This document shows positions 34,880 to 45,973 of a DNA stretch of 64,000 nt, piece after piece. The position numbers and the translations under genes were made by a program. The DNA lies in contig NC_065920.1 in assembly GCF_024586455.1 (NCBI RefSeq), forward strand, positions 68,108,821 to 68,172,820. Reading direction: 5' to 3'. Below the pieces are notes generated by a model. It ran no database searches, was not told the DNA's origin, and saw only the letters and a list, made by a program, of their open reading frames with translations. Position 1 is the stretch's first letter. Each line of letters begins with the position of its first letter. Origin of the DNA: Bactrocera neohumeralis (taxonomy: Eukaryota > Arthropoda > Insecta > Diptera > Tephritidae).

Positions 34880-35290
34880 TGATGGAAAAAGATTACTTAC
34901 GAAGCGAAAACGGTCGCGGTCAAATCGCAGTAAGCCGGCACCTGTCCGAGCCAGGATCAGGACGGTCAGGTATGTTTTCCAAAGTGTTTGGTGACACTGA
35001 CAGGGAATCATGTACTCTGAGCTGCTGTTCTACGACCAAACTCTTAATTCGTACCTTTCCAGTCAATAATTGGGCCGTCTGAAGAAGACATCGTCCAGAA
35101 GTGACCAGTTGTATCCCATAAGACAGGAATAGCGTTCCTTCAGAACAACGTCAAGCTAGTATACATCGATAATGATTTCCCAGAAGCTTCGAGAACTTGG
35201 TTGGGAGGTGCTAATGCGGCCACTTAATAGTTCGGGTCGGCTATCAAGTGATTACTACCCGTTCTTGTCTATGACGTATACATTTTTTGG
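34880..35290. repeat. Interspersed repeat family B, copy 1
   Basis: AAGCGAAAACGGTCGCGGTC (34900), CTACGACCAAACTCTTAATT (35031), ATTGGGCCGTCTGA (35069), CCAGAAGCTTCGAGAACTTG (35179) and CCCGTTCTTGTCTATG recur in the same order between 43005 and 43580. The families adjoin LINE 3' ends, so this may be non-coding sequence of one of them. Confidence 0.55.
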
Positions 35291-35499
35291 TTGTGAAAAT
35301 CGATTACATCGGTGTGTTGCCAATAGCGATGATGGTTTTTGATGAGAGTGCCATTATGCATTTTTTTCATCCTAAGTTATATACGTACGATCCTACGAAA
35401 ATGCAGATTTTTAAAAGGCCAGTCAGTTGATTTTGATTATCGGTAAAGCTTAATCGATTTAGCCCCTCTATTTTTAAGTTATCAATGTGAAATTTTTCA

Positions 35500-35815
35500 T
35501 ACGTTCTTTTCTGCCCAATAAGCTGCTTATTTGTCGGAATCGCAGATATCGGACCACTATGGCATATAGTTACCCTACAAACTGACCGATCAAAATCAAG
35601 TTCTTATAAGGAAAAGTTTTTTATTTGACGAGATATCTTCACGAAATTTGGCACATATTATTTTCCAAGATAGCTCTACAATCCCCCAAGGATATATTCA
35701 GATTGGACCACTATAACATAAGGTTGCCATACAAACTGACCAATCAAAATCAAGATAAAGTATTTTTTATATCCTTTCATGCTATGAGAAATGCACGGGT
35801 GAAGGGTATTATAAA
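35500..35815 (-). repeat. Interspersed repeat family D, copy (reverse)
   Basis: ATCGCAGATATCGGACCACT, TTATTTGACGAGATATCTTC, CACGAAATTTGGCACATATT and a second GATTGGACCACTATAACATA show two internal units. The head of the family (ATACCCTTC in reverse) is near 35803. Confidence 0.8.
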
Positions 35816-36902
35816 ATAAACCTTTTCTCTTTGTTTATTTTTTGTAACGGTACAACGCACATTTACCTTGAGAAATTCAACATAAGTAGATTAGCTGTTT
35901 TGTATACAATTTTCTTTTAAATATATACATTTATGTATAATAAAAAAAAATTTCTTGCACAATGCATGAAAGAACATAGTCTATACATATTATAACAGCT
36001 TTTTACACCGTTAAAGTGTGCTTCAAGACGAACTTGCATTTCTTTTCTTTGCAAAATTCTTTTCTTGTAAGAACTTTGCAACAAAGTCGGAATACACAAG
36101 ATTTAAGAAACAGAGCACCACAAACGCACACATACATATATACATACATGTTAGTGCACACATACAATTGAGTTTTATAACAAGAATCCTTAGAAATGTG
36201 AAAATGAAAATTTGTAAAGTCGCCTTTTAGGCGCTTACAAGTAAAAACTCAAATAAAACTGAAGAGCAGCGTACAAAATATACACGGCGCATGCAAAATA
36301 AAATGTAATGCAACATTTCACACTCTTAACATTGGCACAAGGCGTCACGGAAGCCCCTTTGTTGGGCAAAAAGTCGACAAAAAGCGAAAAAAGCGTGTGT
36401 GTTGTGCCATGACTTGCATGAGCTTGAGTTGCATAAGTGGGTGTGTAAGCGCATGTGTGGCGCGCTGCTGCCGGCAAACGGTGCATAAAATGTAAGAAGT
36501 GATACACACCTACCTAAGTAGTGCATATACACATATGCACAGCCTTGATGCGAAAAGTGCACGTGTTTTCAGGGCGTTCTCGTTGGCAGTGGCAAGTAAA
36601 AAAAGAACGGTAAATGTTGGCAAGCGTGGGTTGCAGTTCGTTGCTGGCATGAATGAATTTTTCAGGTCATCCAGCAATTTTGTGCCAACCAACCACTCAC
36701 CGCATTCGTTGTGGATTTATACTTTTATGTATACACATTTTTTAATAAACCCTGTGAGGTATGCTAAGCGGCTGAGGGGCGCCAAGCGAGGGGTGTGGCA
36801 TATAAAAATATATATTTACCTTTATGTAAGTGCATTCAAATTGCAAAAGTTATAAAAAATAACTGTATGTAGTAGTAAATGTACAATGAAAATATATGGT
36901 AG
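35816..36902. other. No gene seen
   Basis: Mixed AT-rich sequence with a less AT-rich patch at 36220-36720 that includes TTTTAGGCGCTTACAA (36226), similar to the short repeat unit at 36903. The open frames at 36235-36855 are His/Thr/Cys-rich without domains. Confidence 0.35.
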
Positions 36903-36995
36903 TATACATTCAGGCGCTTAAAATGATTTTAATATACATTCAGGCGCTTAAAGTGGGTGGATATGAATATGCATTTAGGCGCTTAATATGGGTGT
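36903..36995 (+). repeat. Short tandem repeat, three units of a CATTCAGGCGCTTAA motif
   Basis: Units start at about 36903, 36933 and 36969: TATACATTCAGGCGCTTAAA, again the same, then TATGCATTTAGGCGCTTAAT. Spacing is 30 and 36 bases. Confidence 0.75.
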
Positions 36996-37764
36996 ATATT
37001 TACATGAGTAAGTAAAATAAATCAGAGCAATGTATTTATGCATCGATTGGCATTGAATGTGGGCGCCAAGTAAAACTGGCTTCAATTTGGCTTCAAAATT
37101 ACCGCAAAGTAATTAGCAAATTCCATACGGAAAAAAGGTTTTGGTTAACTATTATTACCTTGAAATATGTTTTTTGCCATATGCTTGAGATTTTGGCATG
37201 ATGTAGCTTAATAAAGTTATCCATAAACATTCTTTAATACTCTGCAGAGAAATATGGCATATAAATAAATCATCTAAAAGTATGCTTCATTTCATTCTGC
37301 ACGCCAGTGCATACCTGATCGAATTACGTCGAAACTGTCCAACAATCTAACGAATTGCTCTCCAAAAACGAGCCAAAACCAAAAACCAAACAATCGGAAA
37401 CGGCTTTGGAGGTCGTTTCAGCAGCTGAAAAAGCTTGGTTCATCAGCTTATTTTGAAGGCGATAATTCAGATTTGTCTTAAAATACGTGAAAACGTAGCT
37501 TTTTTTGGTAGGTTGATTCAAATTTGATCGGATGGTAGACCTGCGACCGAGTTTGAGAATCAAATGAAGAGAAAGTAAGTTCAAAATACTGCCCTGGATA
37601 GTTAAAAAGTCCCTTATACCGGGAATGTGGAACTAACAGTTACCCCCACCTCGTTAGAAGCCTCTATTCTTCAACTGGTGGACAGGGTGAAATGCTTGGG
37701 GGACGCATCGGTCGCCTTATACTATACTTCTGTAGAGAGCAAATGGAAAGAGACCGTTCCCACG
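36996..37764. other. No recognised gene
   Basis: AT-rich to mixed sequence. A minus-strand open frame of 86 codons (37324-37584) has no recognised domain. The stretch 37610-37740 is less AT-rich and may belong to a repeat. Confidence 0.3.
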
Positions 37765-37865
37765 ATAATCGGGTCTACGTAACCAGAACGGACCCAGATT
37801 TTTATTTGGTAAAGGACTGTCAACTCGGCAGAAATCTGTCGCTACAACAACAACAGATGGGCCCT
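37765..37865 (-). repeat. Interspersed repeat family A, copy (reverse)
   Basis: ATCGGGTCTACGTAACCAGA, ACGGACCCAGATTTTTATTT, GGACTGTCAACTCGGCAGAA and the tail CTGTCGCTACAACAACAACA are the reverse of the plus-strand copies and show the (CAA)n end directly. Confidence 0.78.
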
Positions 37866-38199
37866 TACCAAAATGATGTGATGTTCTCGCTCCATGAAAC
37901 CGTGGTTGAGCCAATCATGTTTCATGTGTTCAAAAGCGACCTTCATAAGCATATGTGGCGCACTAAAGACAGCATCAACATTGGCACTCAATGATGTCTC
38001 GAGAAGAGACACAGTGGAATTCGATTACATTCCAGACAATATCCCTGCATCGCGGAACCTTCTCCTGGCATTTCTTTCTGCTTACACACCTGCAATGCCT
38101 AACGGCTCTTCCGCTGCGAAGTAATGCCTAACGGCGGTCTCGCCTTTCTACAGGTGCCTATCCGAAAGAAAGCTGCGAGGGATTTGTGAATGGGTCGAA

Positions 38200-39035
38200 G
38201 CCATTGAAGAAGAGGTGAAGTAAGCTTTTTCACGGATGGCTCCAAGTTAATAGGGAGGGTAGTAGGTGGATTCTTCTGTCAGGAGCTCACAATCAAGTCT
38301 ACTTTCAAGCTCGCAATCCACAGCAGCGTCTTTCAATGTGACTGCTATCAAGGTAGCGGTAGATATACTGCTCCGAAATGCGCTTCCTTCCGAGAGGTGA
38401 CGATTCCGTACGATAGCCGAGCGGCTATACTGACTTTGAGCACGCAGACTGTGCGCCCAAAATTAATCAAGAGGTGACCTCATAAGCAATAGCATCAAGT
38501 TTATTTCTTATTAGAATTGTTTGTGTGTTCGGTCACAGAGGAATCAGCGGAAACTGCAAACCTACCTCTTCGATGAACTCTTGCGTTTTATTGCTGGACC
38601 TATGGCTCTCCAGTGAGCACAGCAAGCGCTGGTCAACCAGAACTTAAGCGACTGTGAGATCCTTCTGGTCCAGAGGGAACCGTTAGAGGTCTTCCCAACA
38701 ACTCGTTCTTAGCAAAGCTCGCGGCTATTTTAAATGTTCTGACTGGACTCTGTCTAATAGGTTCACACGCGGTGCGACTAAATATCCACCTTTTTTCCAA
38801 AGCTATATGTGGCAAGGTGAGCTAGAATCCTCTTATCTCAGTAGACACACATTGGGCGAACCTAGCGAAGTGGCTGGGATTGATATAAATCTCCTTAACA
38901 CATTTGTGGTACGCTCAAAACGCTTTGGCAATCTCTAGGGATCTGGTGAACCACTATTAAAAGTTTATTGGTGTCGAAGCATGATCTATTGATTAGAGTC
39001 AACCTTACGACCTGAACTGATCCTATCCTATACCG
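38200..39035 (+). pseudogene. RNase H-bearing non-LTR element (second family), inverted relative of 33960-34851
   Basis: Plus strand: FFTDGSKLIGRVVGGFFCQE (38229), then REVTIPYDSRAAILTLSTQT (38392) and, with shifts, FVCSVTEESAETAN (38517), matching the other copy's HSDSRAAIPALNSFTLR region. Further on, AILNVLTGLCLIGSHAVRLN (38729) corresponds to LVAGLLMGHCLIGVHVVRFG. Frames change repeatedly. The two fragments face opposite ways about 4 kb apart. Confidence 0.78.
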
Positions 39036-39042
39036 GTATTCA

Positions 39043-39351
39043 TTACTGCAAATCATTTTCAAAATTAATTACTGTTACGCTCATCCTTCCCCTTGGCTTT
39101 GAAAATTTTTGTGCGACCTCCTGCCAGCCAGCACATGAATACAAGCTCATAGAGACATCGAAAGAGGTAAACATTTTAATCTTATATCGATTATGTGCTT
39201 TTGTCCTTTCGAACGCATCAACGAACTTGTTCAATCGACTAGTAAATGTGACATTACTTGCCCCACTGCCGACCCCCTGGGTGCCATGAGCAGATCCTTG
39301 TGCTGAGGCATGTGCATCATTAATTAATATATCGAATGACTTTCTAATCAC
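39043..39351 (-). CDS. Unrecognised open frame, possible gene or element fragment
   Basis: The minus-strand frame runs 102 codons from a GTG at 39351 (SFDILINDAHASAQGSAHGT, then SRLNKFVDAFERTKAHNRYK and MFTSFDVSMSLYSCAGWQEV) to TAA at 39043. Its composition looks protein-like: mixed charged and hydrophobic residues and no repeat translation. It has no ATG at its head, so it would be an internal exon or a truncated element frame. I do not recognise the family. It lies between a decayed LINE and an old tandem array, which favours an element relic. Confidence 0.3.
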   Translation of the reverse strand: MIRKSFDILINDAHASAQGSAHGTQGVGSGASNVTFTSRLNKFVDAFERTKAHNRYKIKMFTSFDVSMSLYSCAGWQEVAQKFSKPRGRMSVTVINFENDLQ

Positions 39352-39689
39352 TAAAGCTCGTCAATCAATGTTAGTTTGCAATACATTGTAGCGAATGTAT
39401 AAATAAAAGTAAATCACAGTGTTCATGTACTTTAGTATAATAGAGCTAACGGTAAATTAAAAGTAGTGCACGTGGCAAAATTATGGCGTATATACATACA
39501 TATGTATGATACATATCCTCCAGTCATGCATGACTCAACTTTAATTGAAGACTATGTATAGTTACATCAGGGATGCACTGGCAATGCAGACTGAAATGAA
39601 GCATACCTTTGGGCGGTTTATATGCAATATTTCGCTGCAGGGTGTTAAGGAAAGTTAATATATAACCTTAAATTAATTTTAATTATAGA

Positions 39690-40975
39690 AGACCTCTTTA
39701 GGGTCATTATAGACAAAACAACAAATTTCTTGATTATTACTTTTTCTTATTGACGACTTTCTGAAAGCTCTCATTTCTTTCCATGAAAGCTTTTTAGTGA
39801 AATTATGGATATTTTTAAACGGATTTTTTGAACTGTATCGAACATAACGCTGTTGTGTCAATTTCAAAAGTATCTGTGACAAATCCATAAAAGCTCTCAT
39901 TTCTTTCTGTGAAAGTTTTTAAGTAAAATTATGGATATTTTTGCTGATTTTTGTGTCGCATCGAACATAACTCTGTCGCGTATATTTAGAAATATCAGTG
40001 ACGAATCGTGAAAGCTTTTTTATGAAATTATGGAAACTTTTTGGAATCGAATTTTCTGCACATTGTGATTGAAGATTGCTTCTTAACTGCCGTCCACAAT
40101 TTTCTAGAGTTTCTATGCATTACCAATGCATTCCTAAAACTCTATGATCCAAAATGAAAATAACTTCATTTTGAAACTGAGAGATCCGTTCAAGCACAAT
40201 ACGAAAACTAAAGCTGTGATAAAGAAATCGTAAAACTCTAGAAATTTACTATAAAAGCAATTACGGCTATTCCATTAATGAAAGCTTCCTGGAGCGCTGG
40301 TGCTATCCAATGTGACTATTACTTAATTTTGAAACTGAAGGGTTTCGCTCAAGGCAAGCTCGAAAAATAAAGCTCTTATAAAGAATTCCTAAAAGTTCTT
40401 GAATTTTGCTGTGAAACAAATCCAGGTTAATTTTGGTATATTGCCGAAAGCTCCTTAAAGCTCTAATATGATCCGAAATGACTCTAACATCATTTTTAAA
40501 TTGAGATATAAGTTCAAGATACATATAATATGAAAACTAAAGCTCTAACAAAGAATTCGTAAAAGCTCTTAGGCTTTGCTGCAAACATTTTTTAAGAAAA
40601 ATATGATTTTTAGGCAACACTTTCACTAACTAAAGTCTAATAATTTTTATTATTTTCGCAATTTATGAAAACTCTGTAAAAGCTCAAAGCTTTCGAGCTT
40701 TGCTTTAAAAACATTTTAGCATTTACATTAAGTAAAGTCAGATAAGTCCGGCAATTTTGCTCCACATTATGACATTTTCAATTTCTGAAAGCTTTCCAAA
40801 AGCTCACAGTAGTCGAACATTGATGTAAAAGCTTTTTAGATTTTTTTTTAATTTTCAGCATAATTTTTGTATACTAAAGTCAATTACATTTAGTAATCTT
40901 GCTAAATTTTTTTCTAAATTTCTGAAAGCTCACTTAAAAGCTTCAATCTCTTTCAATCTAAATATGAGCGCTGAA
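39690..40975. repeat. Strongly diverged tandem region rich in AAAGCT
   Basis: Related blocks recur: GAAAGCTTTTTAGTGAAATT, GAAAGTTTTTAAGTAAAATT and GAAAGCTTTTTTATGAAATT at about 39785, 39910 and 40007. GAAAACTAAAGCTGTGATAA, GAAAAATAAAGCTCTTATAA and GAAAACTAAAGCTCTAACAA lie at 40203, 40362 and 40532. Spacing is about 97-126 and then 159-170 bases. Each block carries hexamer AAAGCT or its inverse AGCTTT several times. It looks like an old satellite decayed by mutation and indels. Confidence 0.7.
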
Positions 40976-41924
40976 CGATTTTAAGTTTTTTACAAAAACT
41001 CCACATCGAAAGTATCATATTATGTCTAATTGAACTACATACATATGAATGTATATTCCACAATCTAAGGACTTAACGGTATTATACCATATACATTGTA
41101 ATTGCCAAAAATGCTACAACTTTTACTAGAGAGTCACGAAATAATTACAAAAGTGCGCATTTAAACGAAATTGTTTGCACACAACAAATAAATTTACAAA
41201 AGTCTGAATTTGTAATATTCCTGACCTACACTCAGCCCACGGAAATTAAATAACTTTCATAGACATAACAGTTACATTTTTGTTATGATACTCACAGCAT
41301 AAAAATACGGTAAATGACGAAAGTTTCTCGGCAGCGAAAATCATCATCGTGCGACCGGGCTTAGTTGCGGGAAAAAGGAGGATTCTATAATATTCGTGTC
41401 TTTTGTTTCGAATGATGGGAAAATTCGTGTGAGTGTGTGGAGAAAAGAATCATGCGAAAAGTCAAACAATTGTCATATAAATAATGCAATTTCAGCATTA
41501 AATCGATATAGAATATACATATACATACATACAATATATAGGTATGTAATACATATTTGATGTGCAACGACGTGAGATCATAAATTGTTGCGTTATGAAA
41601 ATGACGAGGGACTATTATTTATAAAAGAGCGACGGGCGTCGAGAACTGATTTATTTGACATTTTTTGGTGGTAACAGAGCAGATAATAATATCAATGCAT
41701 ATACATACATATGTATGTATATATGTAGTATACGAAATATACATTACATACAGATTTACACATATCTACTTACAGCAGCACGTGTGTTAAATGACGAGTG
41801 AAGAAACAGATACATATGTAATATTAAACGACAGAGTCTACAGTACGTGTCAGCAAAACAGATGCACTGTTAACAGTTATCAACGCTCCTCAAAATATTT
41901 TCGACCGAAAACTGATTTTTTTGA
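40976..41924. other. No gene seen; ATAC microsatellites
   Basis: Tetranucleotide ATAC/ATGT patches at 41520-41550 and 41700-41730. Otherwise AT-rich. Confidence 0.4.
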
Positions 41925-42840
41925 ATTACAGTTTTCAAACAGTTGGCAACCCTATTGAAAAATATTTATGGCTGAGATCTTTATTTTGAATTAAAAATTA
42001 ATCAATTTTAATTTTTGGAATTACAGTTTTCAAACAGTTGGCAACCCTATTGAAAAATATTTATGGCTGAGATCTTTATTTTGAATTAAAAATTAATCAA
42101 TTTTCATTTTTTAAGCCACAATTTTCAAAAGGTTGGCAACCCTGCTGAAAAATATTTCTGACCGAAAGCTTTATTTTAAATAAAAAAATAAAAAATTTTG
42201 CAATTACAGTTTTCAAACAGTTGGCAACCCTGCTGAAAAATATTTACGGCCGAAATCTTTATTTTGAATTAAAAATTAATCAATTTTAATTTTTGGAATT
42301 ACAGTTTTCGAACAGTTGGCAACCCTGCTGAAAAATATTTCCGGCCGAAATCTTTATTTTGAACCAAAAAAGAAAAAATATTAATTTTTCTAATTACAGG
42401 TTTCAAACAGTTGGCAACCCTATTGAAAAATATTTATGGCCGAGATCTTTAATTTGAATTAAATATTAATCAATTTTCATTTTTTAAGCCACAATTTTCA
42501 AAAGGTTGGCAACCCTGCTGAAAAATATTTCTGACCGAAAGCATTATTTTAAATAAAAAAATAAAAATGTTTGCAATTACAGTTTTCAATCAGTTGGCAA
42601 CCCTGCTGAAAAATATTTCCGGCCGAAATCTTTATTTTGAACCAAAAAAGAAAAAATATTAATTTTTCTAATTACAGTTTTCAAACAGTTGGCAACCCTG
42701 CTGAAAAATATTTCCGGCCGAAATCTTTATTTTGAATCAAAAAAGAAAAAATATTAATTTTTGTAATTACAGTTTTCAAATAGTTTGCAACCCCGCAAAA
42801 AGATATTTCCGAAAGAAATCTTTATTTTTTATTTAATAAT
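41925..42840 (+). repeat. Tandem satellite, ten monomers of 95 (two of 88) bp
   Basis: The core CAGTTGGCAACCCTGCTGAA recurs with its TTGGCAAC at 41943, 42038, 42133, 42221, 42316, 42411, 42506, 42594, 42689 and (as TTTGCAAC) 42784. Steps are 95, 95, 88, 95, 95, 95, 88, 95 and 95. At least four monomer types can be told apart by their AT-rich halves. The pair 42038/42133 is repeated at 42411/42506, 373 bases on, including the AAGCCACAATTTTCAAAAGG junction that occurs only there. The last unit is the most diverged, as usual at an array edge. No open frame. Confidence 0.95.
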
Positions 42841-42849
42841 AAAAAGTAG

Positions 42850-42970
42850 ATGTTGTTGTTGTAGCGGCAGGAATTATTCCTGAATTAATTTCGAGTGGTG
42901 CCGACTTAACAGTTCTAGGCCGGATATAAATCGGGGCCGGTTACTTAGACCCGACTGTCGTGGTAGCATC
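42850..42970 (+). repeat. Interspersed repeat family A, copy 4
   Basis: TGTTGTTGTAGCGGCAGGAA, GGTGCCGACTTAACAGTTCT, AGGCCGGATATAAATCGGGG and CTTAGACCCGACTGTCGTGG follow the family order. It begins just after the satellite and runs directly into family B sequence. Confidence 0.78.
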
Positions 42971-43600
42971 TGAAGCGGATGATAAAGTGAGTCAATAAAG
43001 ACAACAAGCGAAAACGGCCGTGGCCGAAAGGCAGTGAACCGGGGTGAACGGTGGTCAAGCAATGATCTTCTATGAGTGACTCTCCTACGACTAAACTCTA
43101 AATTCACTCTTTTGCTGTTAACTATTGGACCGTCTCAAGGTAGCAATCGTGTAGATCCAGCCATCTATGACTAGTAGGAGAGCAATTGTGTTCGATCAGG
43201 ACAGAAAATAATTGAGGCTGCGACCTATGTCTATTGTGCCCTCTCCTATATCACTTATGGTCACAAAGGTCCAGCACTCTGAACAATTCCAGGTGCTTGC
43301 TGGGCGCGACTGAGGTGATGTGATCCCTGTCCACGTAAATGAAACCTAGTGCCCTGAGCCTGCTGCTACAAACTGCTGGGCAATCTAGAAATAGGTGTTC
43401 TTCAATTTCCTGTTCCTTGTTTCGGGACAACACGCCAGGATGAGGATTAGGACAATACGCCAGGTCATACTTATCGTTAAATCGCCAGAAGCTCTGAAAG
43501 CTTGGTTGGGTAGTTCTTATGTACTATGTATCTAGCTTATAGTATGGACGTGGTACCAAGTGACCTGTTCCTGTCTAAGGTGAATGATTTTGCTGAAGAA
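42971..43600. repeat. Interspersed repeat family B, copy 2, around a LINE 3' end
   Basis: Blocks AAGCGAAAACGGCCGTGGCC (43007), CTACGACTAAACTCTAAATT (43085), ATTGGACCGTCTCAAG (43124), CCAGAAGCTCTGAAAGCTTG (43485) and CCTGTTCCTGTCTAAGG (43563) correspond to 34900-35275. A reverse LINE 3' end lies between the second pair, absent from the other copy. Confidence 0.55.
43130..43440 (-). pseudogene. Non-LTR retrotransposon terminal region
   Basis: The minus-strand frame 43433-43251 reads MLSRNKEQEIEEHLFLDCPA then VCSSRLRALGFIYVDRDHIT and SVAPSKHLELFRVLDLCDHK. This is the terminal zinc-knuckle-like block (C...H-L-x-x-D-C-P-A) of an R1/jockey/LOA-type pol protein. It is related to the 3' end of the copy at 30945-32112. 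Confidence 0.72.
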
Positions 43601-44339
43601 AAATTCGTCTCAAAAGAAGCTTCTAAAATTCGACTATCACAGTTCGTTAGACAGTTCGCGATAACTTAGGGATATCTTCACGGATTTCTATAATTTCTAG
43701 CATAATATCTTAGTATGAGCTTTTGAAACAAATTTTGGTCAAAATCCTGCAATTATTAAATAACAGAATATAGGGTAAATTGACAGTAATTAGAGGTTAA
43801 GTGGAAAAATTTTTGCGACACCTCAATTTGGTGAAACAAAATATATTTTTTATAAAAAATGTAATAATGGGGTATTCAACTAATAATTTTTACACATTGT
43901 GTCCTTGTATTTACTACAAACACTCGTAAAGATATGAAATCAATTGTGACAGGGTTTAGCATTTGTTTACACGTACCCAGGCAATATTGTATGTATATAC
44001 ACACCGCTGACGTCTACACCCCCTCGCACACGTCTTTGCAATGTTGATATCAAAAGCAAATATAAACACGGGTATGAAGTGCAAATATGTTTGAAAATAT
44101 GTAAGTATATGTGTACATATGTATGTAGATAAATACAGAAGTTGGTGAATAAAGCAAATATCATATAGAAGGCAAGCAAATATTTTTTCTACACATTGAA
44201 TGAGTAGAAAAAATGGAAAAAGAAAAAATAGAATAGAGAAAACTGCGCAGCGCAGCGGATAGATAGCTGGGACGCGGGTTTTTGAATGCAAGTGATAATT
44301 ATTGTTATGGAAGAGAGTGTGCATGGGTTTAAAAAGATA
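43601..44339. other. No gene seen
   Basis: AT-rich intergenic sequence; ATGT microsatellite at about 44115. Confidence 0.4.
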
Positions 44340-44898
44340 TACACATGTAAAACAAAAAAAATATTTAATATTATATAAAAAAAAATTATAAAAACAATAA
44401 AAAAGAAGAAAATAGTAAAATATAAAATTAAAAGGATGAAAAAAAAAAATAAAAAAAAAGAAAAAAACAAAACAAAAAAATTAAAGAAAATACAAAAAAA
44501 TGAAAAATAAAAAAATTATTTAGTATTTTATAAAAAAAAAAAATTAGAAATATAATAAAAAAAGAAGAAAATTAAAAAAATTTAATTAAAATTATATAAA
44601 AAAATAAATTTCAATAAATTAAAAAAAAAAATAAAATAAAATAAAAAATATTTGAATAAAATAAAATAATAAATAAAAAAGGAAAAACAAAAAACAAATT
44701 ACAGAAAAAAATAAAATAAAAATTCAAATAAAAAAGTTATTATATAAAAAAATTAAAAATATAATAAAAAAAAAGAAAATAGTAAAAATTAAAGTTAAAA
44801 CTATATGAAAAAAAATAAAAATAAAATAAAAAATAAATTCAAATAAAATATAAAAAAATGTACATAAATAAAACAAAAGAACTAAAAACAAAAAAAAT
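44340..44898 (+). repeat. A-rich low-complexity tract (about 560 bp)
   Basis: The tract is almost pure A/T with purine bias on the plus strand: long runs of A broken by single T or G and very few C. Minus-strand open frames here (44189-44470, 44724-44912) are Phe/Leu/Ile-rich translations of it and not genes. It borders a family D copy directly. Confidence 0.85.
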
Positions 44899-45400
44899 CG
44901 TTCAGTTTGCATACAGCTATATGCTATATTGATCAGTTCTAAAAAAATTTCACGGAGACTGTAGCATTGTTTCAGACCATACTGTATGCCAAATTTCGTG
45001 AAGATATCTTGTCAAATAAAAAAGTTTTCCATACAACAACTTGATTCTGATCGTTCAGTTTGTACGACATACTATATGCAATATTGATCCGATCTGATCA
45101 ATACGTTAGTATATTTGGGGCGCTGACGTGGGCAGTAACCTGTGCCAAAATTCGTAAAGAGATTTTGCCAAATAAAAAGTTTTTCCTTATAAGGACTTGA
45201 TTTTAATCGTTCCTCTACTATGACAGCTACATACATACATACATATATGCTATAGTGGTTCGATGATATCGGTTCCGACAATTGTGAAGCTTCTTGGACA
45301 GTAGAGAGCGGGTGCCTAATTTCAGATCGATATCTCAAAAACTGAAGCATTAGCTGGAGTATATAGAGACAGAGACATATAATTTTTATAAGTTATCCGA
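44899..45400 (+). repeat. Interspersed repeat family D, three internal units
   Basis: CGTTCAGTTTGCATACAGCT (44899), CGTTCAGTTTGTACGACATA (45052) and a diverged CGTTCCTCTACTATGACAGC (45208) mark units about 153 bases long. Each has GAAGATATCTTGTCAAATAA or a variant. The end block GATCGATATCTCAAAAACTG is at 45325. Confidence 0.85.
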
Positions 45401-45973
45401 CGTTTTCCTCTTGGAGTTACAAATTTTGTGTCGAAATTAATATACCTTATGTAGGGTATACAAAAGAATTTATTTTCAATAAAAATTTATAGAAAACCTT
45501 TACTTTTTACTGAAACGAGGGAATATTCAATTCGTCTTCTGCGACCTTTTCTATAGTATACAATAAACAATGCATATGTTTTTAATTTTATTTTAATAGC
45601 ATTGCACAATTTCCTTATAGCCATCATTAAATGCAATTAAAGTCTTACTAGAAATTTCAACAAGACAAAAATTCTTTATTTAGAATAGCACAATGGCGTA
45701 TATACAGACTGAATTTGCGCATATGACAGCCGTTGCATATACTTTTCGGCCAATTATATTTAACTGTATTGTTTGTATGCATGAAAGGTGTAATTATATA
45801 ATAAAATATAAGACCAGAAGAGAAATATTAAATGGCATAAAATTTTATCGTGAAAAATTTTCAATCAAAGAAACTTAAGTTTGGATTTATTATTTATATG
45901 GATTATTTCCGATGTAAACCTACTGAAAGGTATAATACTATATTTTTGTATATAGTAGGCTTATATACTCTAA

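Noticed and set aside
36235..36855. Overlapping His/Thr/Cys-rich open frames
   Set aside because: Several frames on both strands are open at once with no domain, typical of non-coding DNA with few stops.
44189..44912. Hydrophobic Phe/Leu/Ile-rich open frames on the minus strand
   Set aside because: They are translations of the A-rich low-complexity tract; composition explains them fully.
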